A stretch of DNA of 64,000 nt from Magnetococcales bacterium (GCA_015232865.1 JADFYU010000001.1:62001-126000); one strand, 5' to 3'. Counted from the stretch's first letter, positions 27,002 to 36,410 are shown. Translations and numbers: made by a program. The notes: generated by a model from the letters alone, not told the origin.

Positions 27002-28639
27002 ATGAGTGAAAGAGCCTTAATCTATTCAGGAGCAACCCCCGAGTGGTATGACATCAAGCGGGCGCGCGAAATTATGCAGGCCTATAACAGCGGTTCCGGC
27101 TCCGGTCAACCGGCTGATCCGTTTGTCGCCTGCTCTGTCATTCCTGGCGCAACCGCGTCTTACCGGGACTTTTCCTATATCGCACCGGATCTGCCGGAGT
27201 TTGAGTCGGCTAATTGCGTGGCCTGTATGGAGTGTGTTCAACAGTGTCCGGATTCGGCCATCTGGGGTAAGGTGGTGACGACAGAAAGCCTGGAAAGCGA
27301 TCTGTCCGCTCTGGAATCCGAAGAGCAGAAAGAGTTCATTCGCAGTCAATTTGTCCAGACGACCAAATTTTGGAAAACCTACGAAAAGAAAAAGGCCAAA
27401 GATCCAGACGCGCCCGGTGGTGCCTGGTTCGGTATTTTTGTCGATCCGACCAAATGTAAAGGGTGTGGGGAGTGCGTGACCGCCTGTGGTGATCATAAAT
27501 CTTTGAAAATGATCAAAAAAACCAAGGACAATCTTCAGGGCTATTTTTCTGTTTGGGACTATTATAAAAATGCTCCAGAGACGCCGGCTGAGTATATCAA
27601 TCCCAAGTTGAAAGTGGATATCATGCTCAAGGGCGGTGCCAACCAGTTTGTTGGTGGTGCGGGCAACTGTATGGGATGTGGTGAAACGTCGGCTATTCGG
27701 CAGATTTTGGCCATGACCTACGAAAAAGTTGGCGAGAATTACGGGATCGTCGCCAACACCGGTTGTAGCACGGTCTATGGTTCGACCTACCCTTACAACC
27801 CTTTTCGGGCACCTTGGGTCAACTCCCTGTTCGAAAATGCCGCGACGGTTGCCATGGGCATTCGTGCTCATTGGGATCAGTTGGGTAAGAAGGACCATCA
27901 TATTTGGGTTTTCGGTGGCGACGGTTCCATGTTGGATATCGGATTTCAAGCGCTCTCCCGGATGTTGACTTCCGGCATGAATATCAAGGCCTTTGTCATG
28001 GATACCCAATCCTATTCCAATACCGGTGGTCAGGCTTCAACGGCCACCTATATCGGACAGGAAGCGAAGATGTCCATTCATGGTACTTCTGAGTATGGCA
28101 AGCAGGAACGCCGAAAGGAGATTGCCAACATCGCCATGATGCACCCACGGGTTTTTGTGGCGCAGACGGTTGGTTCCATGACCAGTCACTTCTATAAATC
28201 CATTGAACAGGCCTTGGCTTTTGATGGGCCGGCATTGATCAACGCTTTTACCACCTGCCAGCCAGAGCATCAGGTGGCGGACGACATCTCTTGCAGCCAA
28301 TCCATGTTGGCGGTTGAATCCAGAGCCTTTCCGGTTTTCATCTATAATCCCGATGCCGGTCCGACCCTGGCCTCTCGCATGTCTTTACAAGGGAACCCCT
28401 CGGTCAAGCGGGATTGGCACAGACGCAAGGGCAAGGATGGCTCGGAAGAACTGGTTGATTTTATCGCCTTCTGTCGGACAGAGGGACGTTTTTCCAAACA
28501 TTTCAAAGGTGGTGGGGTGACGGATGTTTTGTTGCGCTCTCAGGCTGATCGATTGGAGAACTGGCGGCTATTGCAGCAGTTGGCCGGAATTACCAATGTG
28601 GATCATGCAGAAGAGATGGAAGACGGTAAAAAGTCCTGA
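27002..28639 (+). CDS. pyruvate:ferredoxin oxidoreductase, delta+beta chain (NifJ C-terminal half)
   Basis: A 545-residue subunit. Residues 65-165 carry two [4Fe-4S] ferredoxin motifs: CVACMECVQQCP and CKGCGECVTACG. The beta thiamine-diphosphate domain follows, with GNCMGCGETSAI, FGGDGSMLDIGFQAL and NTGGQAST. The order ferredoxin then beta equals domains V-VI of NifJ, so the 678 + 545 residues together equal one NifJ of about 1200. ATG at 27002 is preceded by GGAG; the frame is open 26 codons further upstream without support. The gene is followed by a MITE copy and then a terminator. Confidence 0.87.
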   Translation: MSERALIYSGATPEWYDIKRAREIMQAYNSGSGSGQPADPFVACSVIPGATASYRDFSYIAPDLPEFESANCVACMECVQQCPDSAIWGKVVTTESLESDLSALESEEQKEFIRSQFVQTTKFWKTYEKKKAKDPDAPGGAWFGIFVDPTKCKGCGECVTACGDHKSLKMIKKTKDNLQGYFSVWDYYKNAPETPAEYINPKLKVDIMLKGGANQFVGGAGNCMGCGETSAIRQILAMTYEKVGENYGIVANTGCSTVYGSTYPYNPFRAPWVNSLFENAATVAMGIRAHWDQLGKKDHHIWVFGGDGSMLDIGFQALSRMLTSGMNIKAFVMDTQSYSNTGGQASTATYIGQEAKMSIHGTSEYGKQERRKEIANIAMMHPRVFVAQTVGSMTSHFYKSIEQALAFDGPALINAFTTCQPEHQVADDISCSQSMLAVESRAFPVFIYNPDAGPTLASRMSLQGNPSVKRDWHRRKGKDGSEELVDFIAFCRTEGRFSKHFKGGGVTDVLLRSQADRLENWRLLQQLAGITNVDHAEEMEDGKKS

Positions 28640-28661
28640 AACTGAGCACGATACATTTTAA

Positions 28662-28824
28662 CCTAGATTCGGCAATTGGAAGTGCGTAAGCGGTGCAACA
28701 TATTGGTTTATCTGGTGAACTGGAAAAAATCGAAGTTACCTTGTTGGTGATGAGACTTTTTTCTGGTTTGCCAGGTGAATCAAGAGGTTGGGCCGATTGC
28801 GTGCTTACAACTGCCGAATTTAGG
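28662..28824 (-). mobile_element. 163-bp palindromic MITE-like element, copy A
   Basis: The ends are inverted: CCTAGATTCGGCAATTG at 28662 and the complement of CCTAAATTCGGCAGTTG at 28824. It is flanked on both sides by TTTAA (28657-28661 and 28825-28829), a 5-bp target duplication. The reverse complement matches the 59 kb copy at 156 of 163 positions. The two halves are partly self-complementary around a central palindrome, so the RNA would fold into a long hairpin. It encodes no protein of its own. It sits between the pyruvate oxidoreductase stop and its terminator. Orientation is given relative to copy B. Confidence 0.85.
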
Positions 28825-28843
28825 TTTAACCCGTGGACCATTT

Positions 28844-28875
28844 AAAACCACCCGATAATTTTGGGTGGTTTTTTT
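28844..28875 (+). terminator. rho-independent terminator after the pyruvate oxidoreductase genes
   Basis: AAAACCACCC (28844-28853) pairs with GGGTGGTTTT (28863-28872), nine-base loop, followed by TTT. Ten perfect pairs and a T-run make it a clear intrinsic terminator, probably active in both directions. Confidence 0.88.
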
Positions 28876-28959
28876 AATTTTGAATTAAGCAATTTTTTTG
28901 CTGACATTTGGAGTTGGATAGAGTGAAATAAGGGTTCATCTCGTTTATACATGATTCAA

Positions 28960-29106
28960 CCTTGGATTGGCGGTTGCTAGACTGTATCTGATCAAACCGT
29001 AACGGTAGAGGACTCTTTTTTCAATGTCATGGCTGGGATTGAATGCCGATAGGCCGGATAAACGAACGGTTGTGTCATTGGGGTACGTCTGACTGCCGAA
29101 TCCAGG
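28960..29106. mobile_element. diverged MITE relative, copy D
   Basis: The left end CCTTGGATTGGCGGTTG and right end CTGCCGAATCCAGG resemble the inverted ends of the 163-bp element (right end plus flank matches copy B at 19 of 21 positions). The 147-bp interior is not clearly alignable and no target duplication remains, so this is an old or related copy. It occupies most of the leader of the EAL gene. Confidence 0.45.
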
Positions 29107-29148
29107 ATAAAGAGTTACAATAAAAAAACAACACGTGTGGAGGTTTGT

Positions 29149-30471
29149 ATGTCTGGTGATTTTTTGAGCCCTGAAGGATTGGTGGGTTTGTTTGGTGGTC
29201 GTTCGATCAGTGTTTTGGAAAAATCGATCCGTGAGGTGGATGGACAGTTTCAAGCTGACTTTTATTCTCTTCGGGTTTGTTCTCGTTTTCAGCGTATTTT
29301 TAGTGCCTCTCATCAGCGTGGTGTTGGGTTCGAAGCCTATTTCAGAGCCATTGATTCCAATGGAAATCTGGTAAATTCCCGGCATATTTTTTCGAAGGCG
29401 GTCAGTGAGGAGGATCTGGTCCAACTAGATCGGATGCGGCTGTTGCTGCATGTGAAAAACTTTGCGGCCAGTAAAATGGATGATCGCTGGTTGTTTATCA
29501 ATATCCACTCCAAGGTGATGTTGGGCCGACTGGAGCCGGACGTCCAGTTTTTGAAGGATGTCCTGGATCATACCGGTGTCGCTTCCCACCAAGTTGTCGT
29601 CGCCTTGCGTGAGCATCAGGGAAATTTTGAGACGGTTTTGTCTCGGACATTGAAAGAGATTCGGGAGTTGGGCTGCTTGGTGTTGTTTGACGACTTTGGC
29701 GGAGACTCTGCCAATTTGGATCTGCTCTGGCGATTGCAGCCCGATATTGTAAAATTGGATCGGGATTTTCTGGAAAATGCCTCCCACGATCGACGGGCCA
29801 AACGCATGTTGTACAAATTGATCTCATTGATCCATGCTTCAGGTGGGTTGGTCTTGATCGAGAAGATTGAAACGGAAGAGGAGTCTTTTACCGCCATGCG
29901 TCTGCATGCCGATTTTCTGCAAGGTCGGTTTTGGGGCGACCTTATCGAAAAGCCGGTGCGTCGGGTTGATCATATCCAAGATGAGTTTGACCAGAATTTC
30001 CAAATAATTCGCAAACGCTGTGAGGAGGAGTTCCATTGCGACGATCGTCGTCATAATCTTGAAATGGCCAACTTTACCGGTGAGTTCATGGATTGTGCCT
30101 GGTCGGTTGCCGATGGAGCTTCTTTGGAAGATGCGGCTGCTAGACTGGTTGAGATGGATCGGGTGGAGCGGGTTTACCTGCTGGATAACAAGGGTATCCA
30201 GATCGGTGCCAATGTTTTTTCGCGTGGTCAAAAGGAGATTTTGGATCGTCGTTACATTCCGATGGCCGATACCGAAGGGGCGACCTGGACTCGTCGAACT
30301 CCGTTTCAGGATGCCATGCGTCAGCCCGGCGTTGTTCATTTGTCCCAGCCTTACCGCTCCAATGTCAGTTTGAATGTTTGTACGACGCTGTCGGTAACGG
30401 TCAAGCGTGATGATATGAAATATGTGCTCTGTTGCGATTTGGAGCGTCGTGAAGATGTGATACTCGACTGA
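29149..30471 (+). CDS. EAL-domain protein with C-terminal sensor-like domain
   Basis: A 440-residue protein. Residues 1-260 form an EAL domain, the fold of cyclic di-GMP phosphodiesterases. The signature reads FEAYFRAI instead of EALxR, but the Glu and other catalytic positions are visible: Asn in LFINIHS, Glu in ALREHQ, Asp-Asp in LFDDFGGDS, Lys in VKLDRDFL, Glu in LIEKIET and Gln in LQGRFWG. Hydrolysis is therefore plausible. Residues 300-440 look like a PDC/Cache-type ligand-binding fold (VERVYLLDNKGIQIG), cytoplasmic because no membrane segments exist, as in YkuI. ATG at 29149 has GGAGG just upstream. Confidence 0.78.
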   Translation: MSGDFLSPEGLVGLFGGRSISVLEKSIREVDGQFQADFYSLRVCSRFQRIFSASHQRGVGFEAYFRAIDSNGNLVNSRHIFSKAVSEEDLVQLDRMRLLLHVKNFAASKMDDRWLFINIHSKVMLGRLEPDVQFLKDVLDHTGVASHQVVVALREHQGNFETVLSRTLKEIRELGCLVLFDDFGGDSANLDLLWRLQPDIVKLDRDFLENASHDRRAKRMLYKLISLIHASGGLVLIEKIETEEESFTAMRLHADFLQGRFWGDLIEKPVRRVDHIQDEFDQNFQIIRKRCEEEFHCDDRRHNLEMANFTGEFMDCAWSVADGASLEDAAARLVEMDRVERVYLLDNKGIQIGANVFSRGQKEILDRRYIPMADTEGATWTRRTPFQDAMRQPGVVHLSQPYRSNVSLNVCTTLSVTVKRDDMKYVLCCDLERREDVILD

Positions 30472-30488
30472 TTTTGCTTTGGCGGAGA

Positions 30489-30543
30489 CGATCCGTTCAC
30501 TTGAAGGTTGCAGCCTGTGAGGTGCCTGGAGTTGAACGGATCG
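30489..30543. repeat. 11-bp inverted repeat downstream of the EAL gene
   Basis: CGATCCGTTCA (30489-30499) and its exact complement TGAACGGATCG (30533-30543) enclose 33 bases that can form a further small stem (GGTTGCAGCC). There is no T-run, so this may be an RNA 3'-end structure of the EAL transcript or a leader element of the next gene. Confidence 0.5.
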
Positions 30544-30617
30544 CTCTCTTCAAAAAAAGGTTGTCGGGATTCCTTTGTTGGGATCGGTCATATCTGGATT
30601 TTGTCGGTTTTGGGTGA

Positions 30618-31475
30618 TTGGTGGATAAGGTTTTGAAAAATAAAAAGAGCAAAAGGACAGCGGAAGAGTCGGTTGATTCGGGATTGTACAAAACAGTAAA
30701 GCGTCTATTGGTCTCTTCCCGTACCCTGAACGCCAAAACGGCAACGGCCATCATCAATGGTTTGAATGTCGATGATGCGATTGCGGGATTGAGCGCCGGT
30801 CGAGTGAACGATCTGGAGGAGTTTGAAATCGAGTTGTTGCTCTCTCCGCTTTTTACCCCATCCGATCTGGATCGGGCTGCCTGTGAGTCGGTGCTCTCTC
30901 CTTTGGGTCTCAAGGCGAAGGAGTACGCGGCTTTGCAAGCGAAGCTGTGTCGAGCCAATCTGACCTGTCCGGTGGTTTACGGAGTCGATACCGGCAGCTT
31001 GGTCATTCCCGATATTGTTATTGAGCGCTATCTAAAACTTCTGGATCTGACCAGTCCGGTCTCTGAATCCATCATTCCGTTGTTGGAGACGGCCGTGGCT
31101 GAAGATAATCGCAATTGGGCTTTTTCACTTGCCCGGCGACCGGTCTGGCGGAATCAGCAGAATCGAGATGTCTTGTTGGCCTGTTTGGAAAAAATGATTC
31201 AAAATGGCAGCTTCTCAGCGGAGAAGTTGGACTTTCTGACCAGTTTTGTTCGGACCTATCGTCCTAAAGAGACTGAAAATCTGTTGATCCGTCTGACCAA
31301 TATGATCGAAGCCTATCATCGTGATAAGGATCATCCGGTCTACAACCGAAATTTGGCGAAAAAACAGGAGAAATCCTTGATGCCTCTCAGTTGTAACACC
31401 GATGTTCGGGCCGCCCGAATCTCAATGGCGGCGGCACTTTTATCTGATTTTGAGTTGAATGCCCCCTCATTTTGA
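30618..31475 (+). CDS. conserved-looking helical protein of unknown function
   Basis: A 285-residue, mostly helical cytosolic protein with no signal peptide or membrane span. I recognise no domain. It starts at TTG (30618) or the adjacent GTG with only a weak GGTGAT upstream, so the start is uncertain. Visible stretches include a Lys-rich N-terminus, an acidic segment (NDLEEFEIELLLSPL) and a C-terminal region with CNTDVRAARISMAAALL. It lies between the EAL gene and the fumarate reductase pair with more than 140 bp on each side. The 285 bases downstream (31476-31760) hold only AT-rich promoter-like sequence. Confidence 0.6.
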   Translation: MVDKVLKNKKSKRTAEESVDSGLYKTVKRLLVSSRTLNAKTATAIINGLNVDDAIAGLSAGRVNDLEEFEIELLLSPLFTPSDLDRAACESVLSPLGLKAKEYAALQAKLCRANLTCPVVYGVDTGSLVIPDIVIERYLKLLDLTSPVSESIIPLLETAVAEDNRNWAFSLARRPVWRNQQNRDVLLACLEKMIQNGSFSAEKLDFLTSFVRTYRPKETENLLIRLTNMIEAYHRDKDHPVYNRNLAKKQEKSLMPLSCNTDVRAARISMAAALLSDFELNAPSF

Positions 31476-31760
31476 TGTCAGGATAAAAAATATTTACCGT
31501 TTGCTGTCAGGTAACTTTAAAAAAATCAGATAATTAGATTTTACCGGTTATGCCTCTCCACAACCCCATGTAAAGTTCACCTTGAAAATCGTGAGCTATC
31601 GTGGCATCCTCCCTTTCAGTCAAAGCAAAATTTATGGATAATATATTTTTCTTATACCCTTGTTAAGTCAGTTATTCATTTCCACCTGCCCTGGAGTGTG
31701 GGAGTGGGGTAAGACTGAAAATTCATTAATAAAGACCGCAATATCTTGGGATTGAGCTGG

Positions 31761-32495
31761 ATGGTTGAATCATCTGATCTTCAGATTCGATATGATGGAG
31801 AGCTGTATCGGGTTGCTCCCGGACGGACCATCCTTTCTGCGTTGGAGGCGGTCGGAGAGCGTTTTATTCGCAGTGTCGGTTGCCGGGGCGGGGTTTGCGG
31901 GGCCTGTACGGTGCTGTATCGTTTTCAGGGACATTCAGAGTTGCGTGCCGGTCTGCTGTGTCAGGAAGAGGTAAAGGAGGGGATGGAGATTCTGCCCCTG
32001 CCTTATATTCCCCAGAAAAAAATTCGCTATGATTTGACCCTGAATGAGAAAGAGAGCCCGGAATATCGGGTTTTGAAACTCTACCCGGAGGTCAATGACT
32101 GCATCATGTGCGGTGAGTGTACCCGTCTTTGTCCGGTTGATATTGATGTCATGAGTTATGTGGGCATGATCAAACGGGGAGATTTGGCTGGTGCGGCGCA
32201 AGAGTCGTTTACCTGTATTCAGTGTCAAGCCTGCGTTCTGCGTTGTCCCTCCCAAATTTCCCAACCCAATGCCGCTTTGGCCGCTCGCCGGTTTCAGGGC
32301 AGATTCAAAGAATCACCGGCTGAGCATCTGACCAAAGCATTGGAAAAAATTGAAAGCGGCTACTATAAAACCATTTTCAGACGCCTTGGGCGAATGGATC
32401 AAGATGACCTCCGTGCCCTTTATCAGCGACGGGAACGGGAGCCGGACAGCACACACCCTGGAACCTGGCTTCCAGAGGATCGGAGCCTTTTGTAG
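31761..32495 (+). CDS. fumarate reductase iron-sulfur subunit, TfrB/SdhB-like
   Basis: A 244-residue electron-transfer subunit. The N-terminal [2Fe-2S] domain has CRGGVCGAC plus LLCQEEV. Two ferredoxin motifs follow, CIMCGECTRLCP and CIQCQACVLRCP, both CxxCxxCxxxCP, so two [4Fe-4S] clusters are expected instead of the [4Fe-4S]/[3Fe-4S] pair of SdhB/FrdB. That resembles the archaeal thiol:fumarate reductase TfrB, but the C-terminal Cys-rich CCG domain is missing. It ends immediately before the flavoprotein gene. No membrane anchor gene is adjacent. I prefer the ATG at 31761; a TTG lies five codons upstream. Confidence 0.8.
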   Translation: MVESSDLQIRYDGELYRVAPGRTILSALEAVGERFIRSVGCRGGVCGACTVLYRFQGHSELRAGLLCQEEVKEGMEILPLPYIPQKKIRYDLTLNEKESPEYRVLKLYPEVNDCIMCGECTRLCPVDIDVMSYVGMIKRGDLAGAAQESFTCIQCQACVLRCPSQISQPNAALAARRFQGRFKESPAEHLTKALEKIESGYYKTIFRRLGRMDQDDLRALYQRREREPDSTHPGTWLPEDRSLL

Positions 32496-34169
32496 ATGAA
32501 GACAGCAGATTATAGCCAGATCGATTCGTTGCCGGAATCCATGCGAGCCTCTCTTCGTCTGGTGGAGAGAACCCGTGAGGAGCGTCTATCCCGCACGCTT
32601 CGGGGGGAGACTTTTCCTTCGCTCTCCATTTCCGATAGAAACGCCTGGCTTAAAGAGTTTCATCCCGATCAGCAGGGTAACGGCAAACGGACTTTGCAGG
32701 TTGGTCCCAACCGAGGCGCCCTTGTTCCTGTAGAATTGGCGGCATTGTTGGAATCCAGGCCGCGTCAGGCCCTCTTGCCATTCTTGGACAATCCCGATTC
32801 GATCCTGAAAGCCGATCTGGTTACCGACGTTTTGGTGATTGGTGGTGGGGGAGCCGGTACGGCGGCGGCAATTGCCGCCGCCCAAGCGGGTGCCCAGGTT
32901 TTGATTGCGACCAAGCTGCGCCATGGCGATTCCAACACCATCATGGCCGAAGGCGGTATGCAGGTAGCCGATCAGGAGTGTGATTCTCCGGCTCAGCACT
33001 ATCTCGACATTTTGGGTGGGGGCCATTTTACCAACGACGCCAAATTGGTCGAAGCGTTGGTTGCTGATGGGGCCGGAGTTTTGCGCTGGCTTGAAGAGTT
33101 GGGCATGTTGTTCGATAAATATCCCACCGGACGGATGAAGGTTCGCCATGGTGGCGGGACATCGCGTAAACGGCTGCATGCAGCAGGCGATGTGACCGGC
33201 CTGGAGATGATGCGGGTCATCCAGGATCGTGCCGAGGCGATGGAGAACATAACGGTTCGTCCCTTTGCCCCGGCTATTGAGTTGCTGACCGACGAAAACG
33301 GTCGGGCGGTTGGAGCCATTTTGGAGCAGATTACCACGGGGAAAAAACCGTTGGTGGTTCATGCGCGCTCCGTGGTCATGGCCACTGGTGGATTGGGGCG
33401 TCTGCACTTCAACCGTTTTCCCACATCCAACCATTATGGTGCGACCGCTGACGGTTTGGTCATGGCATATCGTGCCGGTGTGCCGTTGCGGGATCTGCAC
33501 TCCTTTCAGTATCACCCGACCGGGATCGCCTACCCGGAGCGCAAGGTCGGTCTGTTGATCACGGAAAAGTTCAGGGGATTGGGGGCGCCCTTTCTCAATC
33601 GATTTGGCGATGAGTTCGTTTTTGGTCTGGAAACCCGCGACGTGACGACTGCAGCGATCATCCGCGAGTGTCAGGAGTTGAGCAACGGTGTTCAGACCCC
33701 CAGCGGTGGCCGGGGGGTTTGGTTGGATATTCCCTTCATCGATCTGCTCCATGGCCGTGGCACCATTGAAAAAGAGTTTCCGGGTCGTTTCAAGGAATTC
33801 CTCAGTAAAGGGATGGATATTCGCCAAATGCCCCTTTTGGCCTATCCGACCCTGCATTATCAAAACGGCGGCATGGTCATCGGAGTCAATGGTGGAACGG
33901 ACATGCCCGGTCTGTTTGCTGCCGGGGAGGTGACCGGTGGGGTGCATGGTCACAACCGGTTGATGGGCAATGCCCTGTTGGAAATCTTGGTTTTTGGTCT
34001 GAAAGCCGGACGATATGCCGCAGATTTCGCGCAATCCAACGCTTTGAGTGAGACGGCAGGCCTTTCTCATCTGGAGGCTTTTATTGAGCAATTGGATCTG
34101 GAAAACTGTAGTCCAGATTTGACGGGGCCTCTTTTGTTGCCGGCTTATGGGGTAATTAGTTCATTCTAA
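32496..34169 (+). CDS. fumarate reductase flavoprotein subunit, soluble TfrA/FrdA-like
   Basis: A 557-residue flavoprotein. An N-terminal extension of about 105 residues precedes the FAD-binding Rossmann motif (VLVIGGGGAGTAAAIAAAQAG). Substrate-site residues of the SdhA/FrdA family are visible: QYHPTGIAYP, the Arg of KFRGLGAP, and VHGHNRLMGNALLE. The histidine that carries covalent FAD in SdhA/FrdA (SHTVAAEGG) is Asn here (SNTIMAEGG), as in L-aspartate oxidase, so FAD should be non-covalent. The start directly abuts the iron-sulfur gene. In the rTCA cycle it would reduce fumarate to succinate. NadB is unlikely given the iron-sulfur partner. Confidence 0.8.
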   Translation: MKTADYSQIDSLPESMRASLRLVERTREERLSRTLRGETFPSLSISDRNAWLKEFHPDQQGNGKRTLQVGPNRGALVPVELAALLESRPRQALLPFLDNPDSILKADLVTDVLVIGGGGAGTAAAIAAAQAGAQVLIATKLRHGDSNTIMAEGGMQVADQECDSPAQHYLDILGGGHFTNDAKLVEALVADGAGVLRWLEELGMLFDKYPTGRMKVRHGGGTSRKRLHAAGDVTGLEMMRVIQDRAEAMENITVRPFAPAIELLTDENGRAVGAILEQITTGKKPLVVHARSVVMATGGLGRLHFNRFPTSNHYGATADGLVMAYRAGVPLRDLHSFQYHPTGIAYPERKVGLLITEKFRGLGAPFLNRFGDEFVFGLETRDVTTAAIIRECQELSNGVQTPSGGRGVWLDIPFIDLLHGRGTIEKEFPGRFKEFLSKGMDIRQMPLLAYPTLHYQNGGMVIGVNGGTDMPGLFAAGEVTGGVHGHNRLMGNALLEILVFGLKAGRYAADFAQSNALSETAGLSHLEAFIEQLDLENCSPDLTGPLLLPAYGVISSF

Positions 34170-34365
34170 CCATACCCAATAGGTTTGGAATCTGTTAGTT
34201 TGTTTGTCGGTTATCTTTATGGACAGAGAAGTGAAATGATTGGTTTTATTGTGTACAACGGGCCATGGATGCAATCAGGGGCGTTGTATTAATTTAGGAA
34301 GGATGTCAGTTGAGATAAGCTGGCAGCCGGTCTGAAACTCACCATATGGAGCAGGCGAACAACCC

Positions 34366-35526
34366 ATGAATATTCATGAATATCAAGCGAAGGATCTCAT
34401 CGCAAAGTTTGGGGTCAAGGTGCCACGTGGCCATGTTGCTTATACTCCTTCAGAGGCGGAAATTGCTGCCAAGGAGTTGGGTGGCGAAGTGTTCGTGGTC
34501 AAGTCTCAAATTCATGCCGGTGGCCGTGGAAAAGGCGGTGGTGTGAAGGTGGTCAAAGGGGTTGAAGCGGTTGTCTCTGAAGCCAAACGCATGCTCGGCA
34601 TGACCCTGGTGACCAAACAGACCGGCCCGGCCGGCAAAGAGGTCAAGCGAATCTATGTCGAGGAGGGGTGTGATATTGCCCGCGAACTCTATCTCGGCAT
34701 GGTCATCGATCGGGCGACCAGTCGCATCACCATTATGGCTTCAACCGAGGGTGGAATGGAGATCGAAGAGGTTGCCGCTCGCACCCCTGAGAAAATTCTC
34801 AAGGAGGTGATTGACCCGGCCATTGGTCTCATGCCTTTTCAGGCGCGGAATCTGGCCTTTGCGCTGGGTTTGGAAGGTAAGCAGGTTGGCAAGTGCGTCC
34901 AATTCATGACCGCACTGTATAATGCGTTCCTCTCCTGCGACGCCTCGCTGACCGAGATCAACCCGTTGGTCGTCACCGGTGACGGAGAGATTATCGCTCT
35001 GGATGCCAAAATGAACTTTGATGGCAATGCGCTGTATCGGCACAGGGATATTGAAGAGTTGCGGGATTTTGACGAAGAAGATCCCAAAGAGATCGAAGCC
35101 TCAAAATTTGGTCTCAACTACATTACTTTGGACGGTTCGATCGGCTGTATGGTAAACGGGGCTGGTCTGGCGATGTCTACCATGGATATCATCCAGCTCA
35201 AGGGCAGTAAGCCGGCCAATTTCCTGGACGTGGGGGGCGGAGCAACGGCTGAGGCGGTTACGGCGGCCTTCAAACTGATTCTCTCCGATGAGAATGTCAA
35301 AGCGGTTTTGGTCAATATTTTTGGTGGGATCATGCGTTGTGATGTCATCGCCGAAGGTATTATCGAGGCGGCTCGCGCCCTGGATATCACGGTGCCGGTG
35401 GTTGTCCGTTTGGAAGGAACCAACGTTGAGGCGGGTAAAAAATTGCTTTCGGAATCCGGTCTCTCTCTCATCACTGCTGACGATTTGAACGATGCCGCCG
35501 AAAAGGCGGTTGCGTCGATCCAATAA
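34366..35526 (+). CDS. sucC: succinyl-CoA synthetase beta subunit
   Basis: The ATP-grasp subunit makes succinyl-CoA from succinate, CoA and ATP; in rTCA direction it feeds KorAB. The 386 residues are standard length. Start [17 protein letters not shown], the nucleotide-binding [30 protein letters not shown] metal site and [16 protein letters not shown] are all family hallmarks. It is followed 12 bases later by sucD. The 196-bp gap upstream (34170-34365) probably carries the promoter of the sucCD-korAB run. Confidence 0.97.
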   Translation: MNIHEYQAKDLIAKFGVKVPRGHVAYTPSEAEIAAKELGGEVFVVKSQIHAGGRGKGGGVKVVKGVEAVVSEAKRMLGMTLVTKQTGPAGKEVKRIYVEEGCDIARELYLGMVIDRATSRITIMASTEGGMEIEEVAARTPEKILKEVIDPAIGLMPFQARNLAFALGLEGKQVGKCVQFMTALYNAFLSCDASLTEINPLVVTGDGEIIALDAKMNFDGNALYRHRDIEELRDFDEEDPKEIEASKFGLNYITLDGSIGCMVNGAGLAMSTMDIIQLKGSKPANFLDVGGGATAEAVTAAFKLILSDENVKAVLVNIFGGIMRCDVIAEGIIEAARALDITVPVVVRLEGTNVEAGKKLLSESGLSLITADDLNDAAEKAVASIQ

Positions 35527-35538
35527 GGAGAATCATCC

Positions 35539-36405
35539 ATGAGCATTTTGATCGACAAGAATACACGGGTTATCTGTCAGGGTTTTACCGGGGCCAACGG
35601 AACCTTTCATTCGGAGCAGGCCATTGCCTATGGGACCAAGATGGTTGGCGGTGTCACGCCTGGCAAGGGTGGGGGAACCCATCTGAACCTGCCTCTTTTC
35701 AATACGGTCGCTGATGCAGTCAAACAGACCGAAGCCGATGCGACGGTTATTTTTGTTCCACCGCCGTTTGCTGCCGATGCCATCATCGAGGCGGCTGCTG
35801 CGGGTATCAAACTGGTAGTTTGTATCACCGAAGGTATTCCGGTTCTGGACATGATGAAGGTTAAACGTTTTTTGCAGGACAAAGAAACCCGTTTGGTCGG
35901 ACCGAACTGTCCGGGTGTCATAACACCCGATGAGTGTAAAATCGGTATCATGCCCGGTCACATCCACAAAAAAGGCGGGATTGGTGTTGTTTCCCGTTCA
36001 GGAACCTTGACCTACGAAGCGGTTTATCAAACATCGGCTGTCGGTTTGGGGCAGAGCACCTGTGTCGGTTTGGGTGGTGATCCCATCAACGGAACCAACT
36101 TTATCGATTGTCTTTCCCGATTTGAAAAAGATCCCGACACGGAAGCGGTAGTCATGATCGGAGAAATTGGCGGTACGGCTGAGGAAGAGGCCGCTGCTTG
36201 GATCAAAGAGAACATGAGTAAGCCGGTTTGTGCTTTTATTGCAGGCGCAACGGCACCTCCAGGAAAACGAATGGGCCATGCTGGCGCCATTATTTCTGGG
36301 GGTAAGGGAACCGCTGCCGAGAAGTTTGCAGCTCTAGAAGAGGCGGGCGTGCATATTGCCAAATCGCCTGCTGAAATGGGTGTTGTTATCAAACAAGCAC
36401 TGTAA
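35539..36405 (+). CDS. sucD: succinyl-CoA synthetase alpha subunit
   Basis: CoA-binding and phosphohistidine-carrying subunit. The 288 residues include [15 protein letters not shown] (CoA site), [29 protein letters not shown] and the active-site His in [14 protein letters not shown]. An AAGGAG ribosome-binding site lies in the short spacer after sucC. Together with the downstream korAB it couples succinyl-CoA production to its reductive carboxylation. Confidence 0.97.
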   Translation: MSILIDKNTRVICQGFTGANGTFHSEQAIAYGTKMVGGVTPGKGGGTHLNLPLFNTVADAVKQTEADATVIFVPPPFAADAIIEAAAAGIKLVVCITEGIPVLDMMKVKRFLQDKETRLVGPNCPGVITPDECKIGIMPGHIHKKGGIGVVSRSGTLTYEAVYQTSAVGLGQSTCVGLGGDPINGTNFIDCLSRFEKDPDTEAVVMIGEIGGTAEEEAAAWIKENMSKPVCAFIAGATAPPGKRMGHAGAIISGGKGTAAEKFAALEEAGVHIAKSPAEMGVVIKQAL

Positions 36406-36410
36406 AGTAT

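Noticed and set aside
32586..34091. Long open frame (501 codons) on the minus strand
   Set aside because: It is the mirror of the fumarate reductase flavoprotein gene, whose motifs are unambiguous.
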